Shown here piece after piece: positions 10,505 through 22,890 of a DNA stretch of 64,000 nt. Every line of letters starts with the position of its first letter. Position 1 is the first letter of the stretch. Position numbers and translations under genes: made by a program. Source of the DNA: Hansfordia pulvinata (Eukaryota; Ascomycota; Sordariomycetes; Xylariales); the NCBI GenBank assembly GCA_006538405.1, contig BJKQ01000004.1:992001-1056000 (forward strand), in the 5' to 3' direction. The notes beneath the pieces were generated by a model, which was given only the letters and a program-made list of their open reading frames with translations, was not told the origin of the DNA and searched no databases.

Positions 10505-13500
10505 TCATTTCCTGCCACGCGCGAGGAGCCTCTGTTGCAGATCAAGCACAACATCGACCCAAGTCGCCACCTCGCTGTCCTCCTCCCTCGTGACGACATG
10601 AGACCCGATGTGCGTGGCCAGAAACTCGGCCATCTTGTCGACCTTGAACTGCTCCCCGTACACCACCTGGGCTTCTGCGCTGATGCTGACTTCCACGCCC
10701 CGCGGCGTGCTTCGACCCTCGAGATTGAACGTCATCAGAACCTTGGTCTTCAGGGGAGAGATGACCACCCAAGACCTGATCGCGACCGAGGCATCGGAAG
10801 TACGGGCGGTCGAGGTGACAAAAGTAGTGTCGAGAAGACGGATCATAAACGAGACGTAATTGGCCTTCTTCCACGCGCTGCTGACCATGTCCAGCATGTC
10901 CTTGATCTTTGTCTGGGATTGTACCAGCCCCTTCAACTGGCCTTGAATGCAGCGAATGAAGAACTCTTTCTCGAGTGCCGGCTGCGTTTCGTCGTCCCGA
11001 GGGTTGTCTTGCTTGGGTCGAATAAGCTTGATCTCAATGTCCGAGTTGGCCTTCCCCAGCTTGAACGAGGCCAGGTCGAAGGTGATCTCGATCTCTCGCC
11101 GATAGGACATTGTCAGCGAGGTGCCAGAGGCTCCGCTGAGAGCCCATCCATACTCTCTCTCCAGCTTGTCGACCTTGGCTGTGGATTTGTTAGCACATGG
11201 AATTGGTGTCAAGTCTTCCACCAAAGTCGGCTTACCTTTCAAAGCGTTGACCTCACTTGGCGACCATCCCCTGCATTCTTCCCGAACCTTTTCGGCTTCT
11301 TCGATGTCCGCAAGGCACACTTGCTTCCTCTGAGATACTTCTCCGACGGTGGCCTCGGTCTGTTCCAGTTGACGTCGTAATTCCTCGATTTTCTTGGTTT
11401 TCGCTTCGATGTCGCTGTCGACCTTGACCAATTCCGCGCGGGCAGCCTTCAGCTCCTCGGGGTCGCAGTCGGCCAGCTCCTTGGCATTCGCTTGCAGGTT
11501 GTCATGCTCCATCGTCAGCGCTTCTGACTGCTTGACAAGCATGGGCAACACCGAGTCGAGGAGCTTTTGCTTCTTCGATAGCAACTGCTCGTCCGCGGTC
11601 ATGCCCTCGGAAATCTTATCGAGGCCCTCTTTGAGACCATGCTGCAGCTGGGATCGCCACTCGTACCACATCGCCTTGCTGAGGTATCTGGCGTGTGTCT
11701 TCACATTCTTGAACTGATTGTCCATTAGAGTCTTGAACTCCGGCGTGGCAGTCATGTACTCCTGGAAGAGGGGCGGGTTCTCCTCAAAAGTCTCCGTCTC
11801 AATCTCTCGCACAATGCGACGGCCCTCGGAGATGTACTTCTTGAGTTCGCGGCAAGACTGCATACAAAGGTTAGCGAGTTCAGAGGGAACTATGCCGGGG
11901 CAGCAGACTCACATGCTGGTAGAGCTCAAGCATGGGTACGGTGCAAGCACCAGCCACCACACACTTCTCCAAAGATAGGTCTTCTTTCTGCAGGGTCGAA
12001 CTCTCCCGCTGGGATGGCGGTGCCTGCGTGTGACGTCGCTTCGTCGTGGTCAACTCCATGAATCGAATGTTGGTCATGTTCAAGAAATCTTGGAGATGAA
12101 TCTGATCACTATCGGGGTCTTCTTCTCGCTCGAGGTTGTGCAAGATCGTGGACTCCTCAAAGTTGACTGTGCTGGTTGGCTGATCGTTGTCGACATTCCT
12201 GAAATGTTTGCGCCCGTGAGGGGACGCAGCAGGGTTGGACCCCTTCTGCGGCGACAGCATTGGGGGAGGCGTAGCGTTGCTGGTGCTCTCGTCGAAACTT
12301 CTGCCGAACGGAAGAGCCAGCCTTCCCGTGGTCTCGGCCTTGGAAGGAGGCGCGTGGAGACGCACATTCTTGACGGGGCTGCCTTGATGCCCCTTAAGCC
12401 TCTTGATCCCATCCCTTTCCTCCTCGTCTTCATCCTCGCTCTCCAGCTCTGACGGCCGCTTGCCCAACAAGCCCTTGGCGCTGCCCACATGCAAGCTCTT
12501 GCGACCCTTGAGGGGCGCCTTCTTGGGCGACAGGTTCGAGATCATGTCGCGCAGGTTTCCCGTACTGTCCTCTCCGTTGGCCTCTCGTTCAAGAATGCTG
12601 CGGCTGTCTTCCTTGTCCGTCTCCTGCTGACGCTCCTTGTCGACTTCCTCCTCAAGAATGCGTGGGTCGGCAAAGGTGACGCCCCGCGCCAGAGACTTGC
12701 TGGGAACAAAGTCGGCGGCGGCGTTGCCAATGGAGTCGCGCCGCTCGAAGATCTGTGCGACTTTGGGAGAGCCAAGCCCAGCCTTGTCGGCACCAACGCC
12801 TGAGAGGCGCCGAGGCTGGGGTGTGAGGACAACCTGAGGTGTCGAAATTCCGGTCGCCATATCCTGAGAGAACAGGCTTTGTCGTTTGTTCTGATCGGCA
12901 GATTTGGGTGTGGATGCGGAGGCGTTGTTAACATGAGACCGTTCCGGAGATCGCTCAGGAGATCGCTCAGGAGATCGCTCAGGAGATCGCTGAGGTGACC
13001 GCTGAGGTGACGACGAGGGCCGCCTGGGCGATCGCCGGGGCGAGGAAGAGAGACGAGTCGGGGCTGACTTCTGAGGGGAGGCTGAGAGCCTGGTCGCTTT
13101 CTGTGATGGAGGTGTCTTCATTGGGGACGAAGGTTGCTGCTGTGGTGTCCCAGGCTTGAAAGGGCTTGAAGAGCCGGAGAGGGGGTCGTCGGCCTGCGGA
13201 GAGGTTGGCTCACGCACAGGACCGCTTGTGGGAAATGCCCGAGGGTTCAGACTCCGGCGGAGCTGACTTGCGCTGAAAGCCGACCTTGCAGGGCTTTCGG
13301 TCTCTCTGGATGATGCTGGGGCGATGGCCTCAGCGAGTTTTCGTTTGGACGGCGAGTTCATTACCGGTGTGTCATCAGCCTGGTCGACCTCCTGCTCCAT
13401 GAGCTGCTTGGCTTCGTTGCGTGTCTGAGCTGGTGAGGGGGCGCCAAGAATACCACCAACAGCCGTGGTCATGTCCATGCCGACGGTTTCGTTGTCCTCA

Positions 13501-15244
13501 TCAGACTCCTCCTCCTGGGCAGGCAGAATGCGGCCCAAGCCCACCGTCATGTCCATGGTCATCTCCGCGTCATCTCCGTTCGCCAGAGTTCTGCGGCGCG
13601 TTTCGTTGGGCATTCTGCTCGACTGCATGAATCCACCCATCACACTGGTCAGCTCCATGGACATCTCCTCGTTGTCATCGTCTTCGTCGAGGCCCAACAA
13701 GTCGCCTTCGGCTTGTGAGGCTCGACGAATGCCGCCAATCGCCGTAGTAAGCTCCATTGTCGCCTCGTCAGCAACAGAAACCTGCCCCGGAGAATCCGCA
13801 GAACGCTGAAGGATACCACCAAAAGACCGCGTGACATCCATGGACACCTCTCCGGTCTGGTTCTCAGCGGAAGGGCTCTCTTGAGAATGAATGATACCGC
13901 CGACGGCATTTGTCATATCCATATCCATTTCCATGCCGCCTGTCTGGGTCGCATCATCACCCATTTTGATGTCGGTCGTCGTGTCATTATTTTGATCCTC
14001 CTGGCGGGCACTGGGCTTGGGGGCCGGCTTCTTCACCCAGCCGAAGGAAGGAATGATCTCTTCATCCTCATCAAGGCTTTGGGTCACGGCGCGGTTGGCA
14101 GCCAGGCGCAGAGCATCGTCAAGCGTAGAGTTGGTGCCGTCGCCAAAAGAACCGAACGAGGCGGCAGACCCGACAGAGGTTCCCGTCATATCGTCCACCA
14201 AGTCCATGGAGACACCGTCGGCATCATCGGAGTCCGAGTCGGAGCTGGTGCCGTTGTCAGACTCTGCCTCTTCATGAATTTCGGTCATGCCCTCAGTGGC
14301 CTCAGAATCCGAGCTATAGACGCTGGAGGCGATAGTATCGTCGGCGCGACCGTGGGGGTCCATGGCCGAAGCCGCGGAGCTGCGGCGCATCTTCTTTTGG
14401 TGGAGATCGCGCTGATGGTCAGGTGATTCTGGTACCATATCCTCGACCTGGTCGGGAGGCGTCGATGGGGGGTCCGCGGGGGCATCGCTGGGCTGAGAGG
14501 CTGGAGGCGCGGGTGATCGAGCTGCGAGAGAGGAGGCGCGGCGCGTGTTGTCGGTCGAGGTCGTCGAGTCCTGCATGTATTCGATCTCATGGAATGTGTG
14601 TAGTGTAGCCTCGGCGGCGAAGGAGACGCGACGGTTCGCGAGCGATTTGCGACGCGCCTCACGGCGATCCTTGATCTCCTTCTCCATCTGCGCCCTTTCG
14701 CGCTCCTCGCGCTCGCGCGCGGCTTTTTGCTGCTCCTCCTCTGTGCGCAGCGCGATCTTGGTGCCCGAAGAGTCATCGGCCTGAAATGGATTGGGAAGAC
14801 TGTCGGTGGTCTCAGTACCGGGCTGCTGGGAGCCGGCGCGCGACCTCGACTTGAGAGGGGGGATCTCTGGAAGGGGGGGTATGGTGGGTTTAAGGATCGA
14901 CTTGGGCGGTGGCCTGGGAGGCACGGCCAGTGACTGCGAGTGAGAGTAGTCAGAGGCCATTCTGAATCAATAGAGGAAGCATAATGCAGCTGGCGAGGGT
15001 GGCTGCGATGTCGAGATGTTGCGATCTTCCAAGAGGGGAGGTATCTTACCGAGCGGCGGTTACCTGTGCCAGCCTTAAGGACATCAAGCCCGCCCGGGCC
15101 CATGCTCTTGCTGCGGGACTTCTTGCGGGCGACGTTACCAGCCAGAGAGCTGGCCATATCGACGGTGATGTTTTCTTTGTCCATCTTCTTCCGGACCGGA
15201 GAGTGGCCCGTGGATTTCCGCGGCCGCCTTATAGAGGACGACAT
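10505..15244 (-). CDS. spc7: Kinetochore protein Spc7/KNL1
   Basis: This is the KNL1-family outer-kinetochore scaffold that binds Mis12/Ndc80 and recruits PP1 and Bub3-Bub1 for the spindle checkpoint. Exons are 15050-15244, 11913-14933, 11236-11857 and 10505-11178 (introns of 116, 55 and 57 nt, all with good donors and CTAAC or CTGAC branches), giving about 1503 residues. Both PP1 docking motifs are visible: SILK at about residue 77 (KSILKP) and RVSF at about 167. Six MELT-like repeats (M-D/E-L/M/V-T, mostly followed by xxxGGI/F) lie at roughly 13450-13940. A SPER/SPQR tandem array follows at about 12940-13010. The C-terminal half has the Spc7 coiled coil (EELRRQLEQ region) and a probable RWD-type end. 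The start MSSSIRRPRKS, in a separate first exon, fits the family. No frame break is seen in this gene. Confidence 0.93.
12938..13012 (-). repeat. Coding tandem repeat (SPER/SPQR) in Spc7
   Basis: On the plus strand a 12-nt unit, ggagatcgctca, repeats with small variation. It encodes an R-S-P-E/Q array on the minus strand, about six to seven copies. The S-P pairs could be CDK-type phosphorylation sites (inference). Confidence 0.8.
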
Positions 15245-16706
15245 GGCTAAGTCAGGGAAAGTCGTCACTACGGGGGCAGCAACAAGGGGAGACCTGGCAA
15301 AGCGGGAAGGTTGACTGCACGAAGGGTTTGCGCATAGACGTGGTTGGTGGTGGTGGTGGTGGCATATGGGAGAGGGGAGGGGGGTGCGTCGCGATGTCTT
15401 TGTCTGCCCTCGCAATGGGGCCAGGTCAAGTGCGGGATGGTAGGCGATGAGCAGTCGCACCGCGTCGCGGGTCAGACCTGGCACGCTCCGGTGTAAGCCA
15501 TCACTTTGTTTACCTGAAATTGCCTGACTGGGCTAGCGCGATATGGAGCTCTTTGAGCCTGGGGCGGCCCACGCTTGTTTTCGATTAGCGCCTCTCGGGT
15601 CGGACCCAGAAGTACCTACGAGTACGAGTAGGTGGTACTCCCGTCGTACCTATTGCAGGTGACCCGATGCAATGAGATCAATCAACCATTTTGAAGTCCT
15701 CTCAGGCCAAAAGGTTGGGGCTTCCACCGCAACACCCTGGTGCTGATTGTTTGCAAATATAAAACATCTCGAAAATGGGCTTCCGGCCCAGTCCGATATA
15801 AAAACTGAGAGAGCCGTACAAAGTGCCAGCCAGTAGATATGAGTTATCACCACGTGCATACGATTGGGGGCGGATCAGTTGTCTTGAAGCAGACTTCTGC
15901 TGCAGAACGCATCGCAAGCAGGAGTCAGGGTGCCGGCGTTCGCACTGACTGGGATGGTACGAGGTGCGATAGAATCGATCCACGGATGCACGAGTAGCAA
16001 TGGGTAATAAATCAGATATATGGATACTGAAGACATCATCAACAGTGGAATCGCGCGTCTAAAAATGCAAATGCTGCGCCCTACGATGACGCATCAAGAA
16101 AAGGGGGTGATTTTCCAGAATCATCAACTTGCAATCGAATTCCCGTCAGAGAAATGTGGAATCGCATCTACCTCTAGATAATTCAGCGCCAGTGTAGGCG
16201 GGTGCAATCGAAGTTGGGGCAACTGACGAAAGGCAATGGGATCAATGGAATACCTAGGTATAAGTCCATGGCCAAGCCACAGCGACGAAGAGCATCAGCC
16301 ACATCTCTCCCACCTTTCGTTCATCAGCGACGGCCCTCGTACAATTATTGCAGACGGCAGCTGCAGCCAGGTGGCGGGTGCGCGGTTCGGAGACTCTCCC
16401 CGCTTCGCTTGCCCCAACCGCGGTACGTACACCTGGATGTCGATTGGCCCAGCCGTGTGCGGGTCGCGGCTAGTGTGGCTTTCCCTCTCCCACACAAAAC
16501 CAGAAAATCCAAGGCAAGCAAAATATCCACTTGGCGAAAAGTTGCGTCGAGCCCTGCCCTCGCACCGCGCCCGTCCGGCATCACCAAACTAGACTCGGCC
16601 TCCTCGTCCGTCCGACCTCCCTTCAACCCCTCCGCCCAACGCCAAACGCCCAATCCAACACCTCGTCGACAACTTCGCCCCGCGACCCCGACGACCTACC
16701 GCAACC
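15245..16706. promoter_or_regulatory. Divergent intergenic region between spc7 and the S11 gene
   Basis: About 1.46 kb separates two divergent starts. TACCTA-type words cluster near 15612-15655. A pyrimidine-rich segment lies before the S11 ATG at 16707, as is usual for fungal ribosomal-protein promoters. No ORF of interest is seen. Confidence 0.5.
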
Positions 16707-17327
16707 ATGGCGACCGAGCTGACCGTCCAGTCGGAGCGTGCTTTCCAGAAGCAGCCCCATATCTTCCAGAACTCCAAGAGCAAGGGCAAGTCGGCGCGCC
16801 CCGGCAAGTCTGGCAGAAGATGGTACAAGAACGTCGGTCTGGGCTTCAGGACCCCCAAGACCGCCATTGAGGGCAGCTACATCGACAAGAAGTGCCCCTT
16901 CACCGGTCTCGTCTCCATCCGCGGCCGTATCCTCACCGGCACCGTCGTTTCCACCAAGATGCACCGCACCATCATCATCCGCCGCGAGTACCTTCACTTC
17001 ATCCCCAAGTACGACCGTTACGAGAAGCGCCACAAGAACCTCGCCGCCCACGTCTCCCCCGCTTTCCGTGTCGAGGAGGGTGACCAGGTCACCGTTGGCC
17101 AGTGCAGACCTCTGAGCAAGACTGTACGTTGCCACCTTTTCCGTCGAATCATTTCGCGCGTCGCTTCGCACTCTCCCGTTTCCCATCCTGCGGCAAGCAT
17201 CGCATGCTGCAGGACCCCTTGCACTACGCTCACAGTACTGACTTGCGACGCTTCACAGGTCCGCTTCAACGTCCTCCGCGTCCTGCCCCGAACTGGCAAG
17301 GCTGTCAAGAAGTTTGGCAAGTTCTAA
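16707..17327 (+). CDS. rps11: 40S ribosomal protein S11 (uS17)
   Basis: This is a small-subunit ribosomal protein that binds 18S rRNA in the body of the 40S subunit. Exon 1 is 16707-17123, a 135-nt intron (GTACGT to TTCACAG) follows, and exon 2 is 17259-17327, giving 161 residues, the usual fungal length. The N-terminus [17 protein letters not shown] and the S17 signature region ([21 protein letters not shown]) are clear, and the end KKFGKF matches eukaryotic S11. The start has a CAACC context before ATG. No oddities are visible. Confidence 0.97.
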   Translation: MATELTVQSERAFQKQPHIFQNSKSKGKSARPGKSGRRWYKNVGLGFRTPKTAIEGSYIDKKCPFTGLVSIRGRILTGTVVSTKMHRTIIIRREYLHFIPKYDRYEKRHKNLAAHVSPAFRVEEGDQVTVGQCRPLSKTVRCHLFRRIISRVASHSPVSHPAASIACCRTPCTTLTVLTCDASQVRFNVLRVLPRTGKAVKKFGKF

Positions 17328-18518
17328 GTTAAGGGTGGTATTTCCTTGGCATCACAGGCGTTGTCGCATGAGGGTTCTTCATGATCACAATTTTCGGAAC
17401 GGGTGGTGGTTTATAGGCTTCTGCTTGCCACGGCACAGACATGCTACACCGGTAGTTCTGAACGTGAAAGAAAAAATAAAGGGATTCTGCACACAACCCT
17501 CCGGTCCCCCTTCGGCACTCTTACACCACCGTGCCCGAGCCGATTACGCCGTGACACCTCGGTCGCCCCCGCGGCGCAACCATAATGAAAGCGATTTGGG
17601 AAGGTCTGATTGGAGTTGAACAGGTGATGCTTCACCGGATGGGAAAAGAGGATCATTCTCGAGAATATCTCGACCTCGTGTACGAAGCCCCGATCTTTTA
17701 CGATGAATGCCACTGCGGACATGACTTTACACTTCGTCACGCTGGGTGTGTGATGTACTTGACCTGAGCATTTCCCTTCCGGGTTGCCGAAACCACGTGC
17801 CTCTCAAAATCTCCGTGTACTCGCATGCCGTTTGCCGCATCCAGTTCTCCGATCGTGTGCAGACTTGCTTGTTCTACCACCTATCTACTGAAGCTACGAT
17901 CTAACATGACACCCTGCACTGTGTTTTGTATCCGAAGGCGCGACGGCTTCCTCCAAATGCGCCATCACGACCGACGCGGACGGGCGAAAGACTAAGCGTC
18001 GCATCTGTGAAATCTGACGAATCACACTTGGACAGTACGGCATTCTCCGTTGAGACTACATAAGGTACCTTAGGTAAACAAGCTTGCAATGGCCCTGCTA
18101 AGAAGCGCACCTGTATGCTGCCATGTCGGCACAATAACTGCCACAGCGAGCAATGTTCCTGTAGAGTGTTGACATGACGTCCCAGGAAGGTCAGCGTAGC
18201 ATAGAGTACTCCCCTCGGTGCATGTGCTATGTGAGCAGAGATCGATGTACCTGCACAACACGGAGAGCCAATTGAAGCTGCCTTTGAAGGGTCCAGCATG
18301 TGGCGCCCCACGCCGCACCAGTCCGTCTGACAGAGATCGCGCCACATGCATAAATATCACTACTAGCATATCGATTTGAACCAGCGGCGGTTCCACGGTC
18401 CCGGATTTTCGCCGCGTAGCATGTGCAAGCCACCGCAGATCGGATCATTGCGACAGAGGGACAATTCCGTCCCCGGCCACGACTTGCATCCCCCTCACAC
18501 ACCCGCACAATCCGCGCG
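17328..18518. other. Intergenic region between S11 and the twin-CX9C gene
   Basis: About 1.2 kb with no convincing ORF. AATAAA-like sequence at about 17474 could serve S11 3' processing. A TACCTTAGGTA-like word lies at about 18065. Confidence 0.45.
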
Positions 18519-18653
18519 ATGGGCTGGTGGGATAGCCTTTGGTCCTCCGGGGCCAGGAGTGACGACCCGCTGGGCAAGCTCGATCCCAAGCTCCGCGAGT
18601 TCTTGGAGAAGGAGTCGCCCGTCAAGATAGACAACAAGCACAACGCGCCAGCT

Positions 18654-18689
<36 letters not shown>

Positions 18690-19663
18690 GCAACGACGAC
18701 GCCAACAGCGACACAACCCCCAGGCTCAGCAGACCAGCACCACGCCGACAAGCCGCTCGTGCCCAAGGAGAGCCAGTTCCAGGATGGGCGGTACGCGCAC
18801 ATCTGGAAGTCGTACCAGCCGCTGACGCAGGTCGAGGCCGAGACCAAGACGGACCACGAGAAGCTCATGGACGTGCTGGAGGGCTACAAGGACCGCCGCG
18901 CCCAGATCGGCCGCGCCGCCCTCGAGAACTGCGCCCTGGAGCAGGTCGACTGGCGGCAGTGCATGATGAGCCCCAGCATCACCGAGCGCATGACCATGTG
19001 CCGCGCCGAGATCAAGAAGTTCGAGCGCTGCTACACAATGCAGACGGTGAGGGACCCCCAGGTTTCTTCTTTCCACCTCCCTTCCTTTGAATCGCCCGCC
19101 CCGTGCGCTATACTGCCCAGCACTGACTCGGACCCTTTCCGCTCGCCACACAGAGATTCCTCAAAGCCCTCGGCTACCTGTCCACAACCGACCGCTCGCT
19201 CGAGGTCGAGGAGGAGATCCAGATGCGCGCCGACACGCTCTACCACCGGATGCTGACGCAGGAGGCCGAGGTGGCGGCGGCCAAGGCCGAGGGCCGGGAG
19301 CCTCCCAAGTTCGCGCCGCTGGTGCCGCGGCGGCCCATCGTGCCGTCGGCCGTGGGCGGCGGCGGCGGCGGCGGCGGCGCGGCGGAGCCCGAGCTCACCG
19401 CCGAGCAGAAGGAGGCGCTGCGCGCCCAGGTCGAGGCCGTGCCCGAGGAGGACCGCCCGGCCGAGGAGCAGGCCGCCCGCGCCGAGATGCGCGCCAAGGC
19501 CGAGCTGGCTGCCCGCGTCAAGGGCATCTGGAGTCAGCAGGAGATCGACCGCCAAACCCGCAAGGAGCAGGGCACGCAGACGACGTGGGACAAGGTCGTC
19601 GGTGTCTTCAACAGCGGCAGCGGCAGCGGCAGCGGCAGTGGGGACGGTGAGAGCAAGAAGTGA
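18519..19663 (+). CDS. Twin CX9C (CHCH-like) protein, probably mitochondrial intermembrane space
   Basis: Exon 1 is 18519-19046, the intron 19047-19153 (GTGAGG to CACACAG), and exon 2 19154-19663, giving 345 residues. The ATG at 18519 (MGWWDSLW) is preferred over upstream non-ATG extension. A central segment has C-ALEQVDWRQ-C and, 16 residues on, C-RAEIKKFER-C. These are two helices with CX9C spacing, as in Mia40-imported intermembrane-space proteins. A polythreonine tract (ACG/ACA repeats, about 18655-18705) lies before the conserved part. A polyglycine run and a Ser-Gly repeat sit near the C-terminus. The exact family name is not known to me. Mitochondrial import through Mia40 is inferred from cysteine spacing only. 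Confidence 0.75.
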
Positions 19664-20800
19664 TGCCACAACCACCCTCACTCAACGAGAAAGACATGGA
19701 AGAGTTTGGGCAAGCCTGATCTCACACGCTTCCTCCTCGGGGCAGAGAGAAAAGCTCTCGAAATCGACGCGTGCAGCAGACCGCGCTCGGCACGCATACC
19801 CGCCCTGTCCTGATACCAGCACGGCGCCACGTAGTGCGAGTAGAAGAGCCGTCAACTAGCAGGCGATGGCCCGGCGGGCGCTGGTTATCAAGCAGGGCCA
19901 AGATATATGTATAATAATGTACAAAACGCTGTCTGCGGGCTCTGATGCGGAACGTAGATCCATGCGCGAATATGGAAGAGGAATATGAGCACTCTGACCA
20001 GACACCATGAGTATTTTTTTTTTTTCCTTCACCAGCCACACGATATGCGTGACCATGCTCTCTCTTCAGAAGGAGGGATGCCGTGTTCCATAAGATGCGC
20101 TCACTTCAGCTTCATTGCCGATTTGCTGCCCAGCTTGAAATTGTGACCTTAGATTCAACCCAGTTGCAACGGACACATGTTTTGTTCAGGGTTTGAAGTC
20201 TCAAGGTGCTCACCGTGATTCTTAGATCCTCAACATGAGGCGATTCGCAATGGTAGCAAGACTGGCTCTCTAACGATGCTCTCCCCCGTTCCGAAGTGTT
20301 CTCGCATCTGCCATGCTACTGTTCTATCTGCTTGATGTCTCGAGTAAAGGTCGAGAATACTGGTTCTATTCACAGCCAGCAAGCTGCTCTCCATAGGTGC
20401 CGCAGTCCTGAATCAATAAGACCAACACAACTTTCGCTACCAAATCCCGAGGAATACTTGCGGGGATATGAAGCATGAAGCAGTCCATAAGTCTCCAGTG
20501 CCAGCCAGCAGCAACAACAACGCTATAACGGGCGTGAGCCGGGCTTGGCTACGGTCGAGCCTCAGGCGCCGCGCAGACATGCCAGATGGCTTGATAATGC
20601 ACGAGGACAATGATGGACCGCATTATCTCTTTCGCAGTGGGTATATTCGTTCCAATCGTTAAAGTACAGCATGTCTGGCGCACCGCAAGCAATTCGCCCA
20701 AGCGTCTCGTCACATCGATCCTGCCCCGTGACGTTCTCACCACACAGCGAGGACGACGAGGACGACGAAGTCGTCAGGGGACACACAATTTCAAGACCAC
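19664..20800. other. Convergent intergenic region
   Basis: This is the 3' side of two genes that face each other. A T11 run lies at about 20016-20026. No coding signal is seen. Confidence 0.45.
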
Positions 20801-21823
20801 TCACTCCAGGCCGTCCTCCTTCGCCGAGCCTCCCACGGCACCGTCGCCATCTCCTCCCTTGCTGCTGCTACCGCCCACACCGCCGCCGCCGCCGCTGCTG
20901 CCAGCGTCGCCGCCGCCGGCACTGCCCCTGCCGTGCGCGGCCTTCTCGCGCTCCTTCTCGAAGCCGCGCACCTGGCTCTGCGCCGCGAACGCCTCGATGG
21001 TCCACACGGCAATGGCGCTGATGATGAGCAGGTGGCGCAGGTCCTCGTGCAGGTCTCGTGCCACGTACGCCTCGCCGCCCTTGCGGAGGTTCCACGCTCC
21101 GCCCGACAGCAGCCGCGCCACCACGTTGCCGTCTTCGTCCAGCGCCTGGTACACCGTCGCGCCCCAGTGGTGGCCTGTTCGGAACCTTGTTAGCTATTGC
21201 GTCGAAGGGTGCGTATTCAACAGAAGGCTACTTCGCGGCCACGGATGAAAAAAAGGGAGCGCGCGGGAGAACCACCCAATGGGGCGAAGTGAGTTCGAGG
21301 GGCATAGGACACGGGAGGGGCAATATAGTCATCACAACAGAATGCACTCACGATCCTTGTGCCAAACAAACTCGACCTTCTTGCCGGTCTCGCTGCCCAC
21401 CGACGTGCTGAAGCGGTAGTCGCTCCTGCGGAACTGGTTGCGGTCGCGTACCAGCTTCTCGACACTCGCCTCGCCGTCGCCGTCGCCGTAGGGCGCGCCC
21501 CGGTAGTCGCCGAGCCCGATCTGGGCGTGCCGCTGGGTCGTCAGGGAGAAGGCACGCGCGAACGCCACAACCTCGCCGCGGGAGCTGTCCCCCTTGCGCA
21601 GCAGGTAGCGCGGCGCCGTGGTCGAGATCTTGGATTCGGCGTAATACGTCGCCGGCGTGTTCGGCCCCTTGGCCTCGCACAGCCGCAGGTTGAGTCGCGA
21701 CGTCGTGTAGTACATGTTGTACCGCGTCATCGTGTCGTCCAGGTACGCGCCATCCGCCAGCGTGTCGGCAGTCGAGATGGTGCTCTGCGCGTCAAAGTCG
21801 GCATTCTGCTTTCCCGCCGCCAT
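20801..21823 (-). CDS. Tubby-like/DUF6593-like protein with a C-terminal hydrophobic segment
   Basis: Exon 1 runs 21823-21352. An intron of 177 nt (GTGAGT, branch AGCTAAC, GAACAG) follows, and exon 2 runs 21174-20801, giving 281 residues. The ATG at 21823 (MAAGKQN) is chosen over an in-frame ATG 9 codons upstream. The N-terminal two thirds alternate beta-strand-like stretches (YYTTSRLNLRLCEA, ATYYAESKIS, PRYLLRKGD, HHWGATVYQAL). This is reminiscent of fungal DUF6593 or tubby C-terminal-like folds, but I am not certain. A hydrophobic helix (HLLIISAIAVWTIEAF) near the end could be a membrane anchor. The tail is Gly/Ser-rich. Confidence 0.7.
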
Positions 21824-22890
21824 GTTGGGTGGTCGATTAACGATTATCAATCGTAAAGGGCAAGAGACGATGGTGCTGTTCGAGTAGAGGCCGCGTTTTT
21901 GTGATCAATAGAGTAGCATACACTACGTCTTGTTGCCCGCGGAAGTGTGATGGAGTTGCTTCGCCAGAAACGGTCGCGATAGGATCGTCGTCAGAATCGG
22001 GGTGGTTACAAGTATATAATTATTTCAACAATTGTTTGGATGAGGTCCCACCACCCATTGCCGGCCCCACGAGAATAGGCCCACGAATCTGTTCAGCTGG
22101 CGCCGGGTTCTGAGGAAAAACTGGTTCCGAGCAAGGCCCGAGAGACGCCGTCGTGGAGTTAAAGACTGGGCTTGGCGGGTATCTGTAGGCATGTGTTTGC
22201 GAGTCTACAGTGAGGAATATTATTAGCAACATTCGCAAGGCTGCATGGGCATCTGGCTGGCTTGTTGGTGGGGAATTTGTGACCTCGCCGTCAGCCTACC
22301 CATGCGCAAGCTGGGTTGCACCAATTGCCGAGATGGTCGCCGAAGTGCGCGTTCGTCTTCTCTGCTTTGTCCGGTCGAGGGACGCCCTAGCAGGCATAGT
22401 GGACCTGATGCTCGGATTGCAGGGGTTTCCGCACTTCTCATTAGAACGCCCAATCCTTCAGGTGGGTAAGACTCAGAATCCCTGGTAGAAGAAACAGCAT
22501 TGCACTGCACAGCCTTCTTTCTGGCTGAGGAACACGGTGAGAGAAGCGGCGCCAAGTCTGACCCCACGTTCCAAAATCCGACCGTGGCTGTGTTCCACAA
22601 CCCTGCTGTGCACGAGAGCGGGGGCCCCGAGTTTTGGGGGCGACCATGACGTCGTATGGGGGAGCTGGAATGGTCAATATATGGAATGTGGATGATAGGT
22701 CATTGGAAGCCAGATTATCATGGCAGAGGCTGTGCCGTGATTTGCCTCAGATGATCCGTTTGTGCGAGTTGCATCTACCTGGGGAGCCGGCGCTTGAAGC
22801 AAGATGCATTCATCATGTTGAACTTGACGGCATTGGTAGGTGCTACAGCTCGGCCGGACCTGGGCAGCACAAAGTGGCACGTGGGTATCT
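21824..22890. other. Intergenic region between two minus-strand genes
   Basis: About 1.07 kb with no recognisable gene. It should hold the promoter of the gene starting at 21823 and the 3' UTR of the one ending at 22891. Confidence 0.45.

Noticed and set aside
10535..11380. 281-codon plus-strand ORF
   Set aside because: Antisense to Spc7, whose splice structure and homology are clear.
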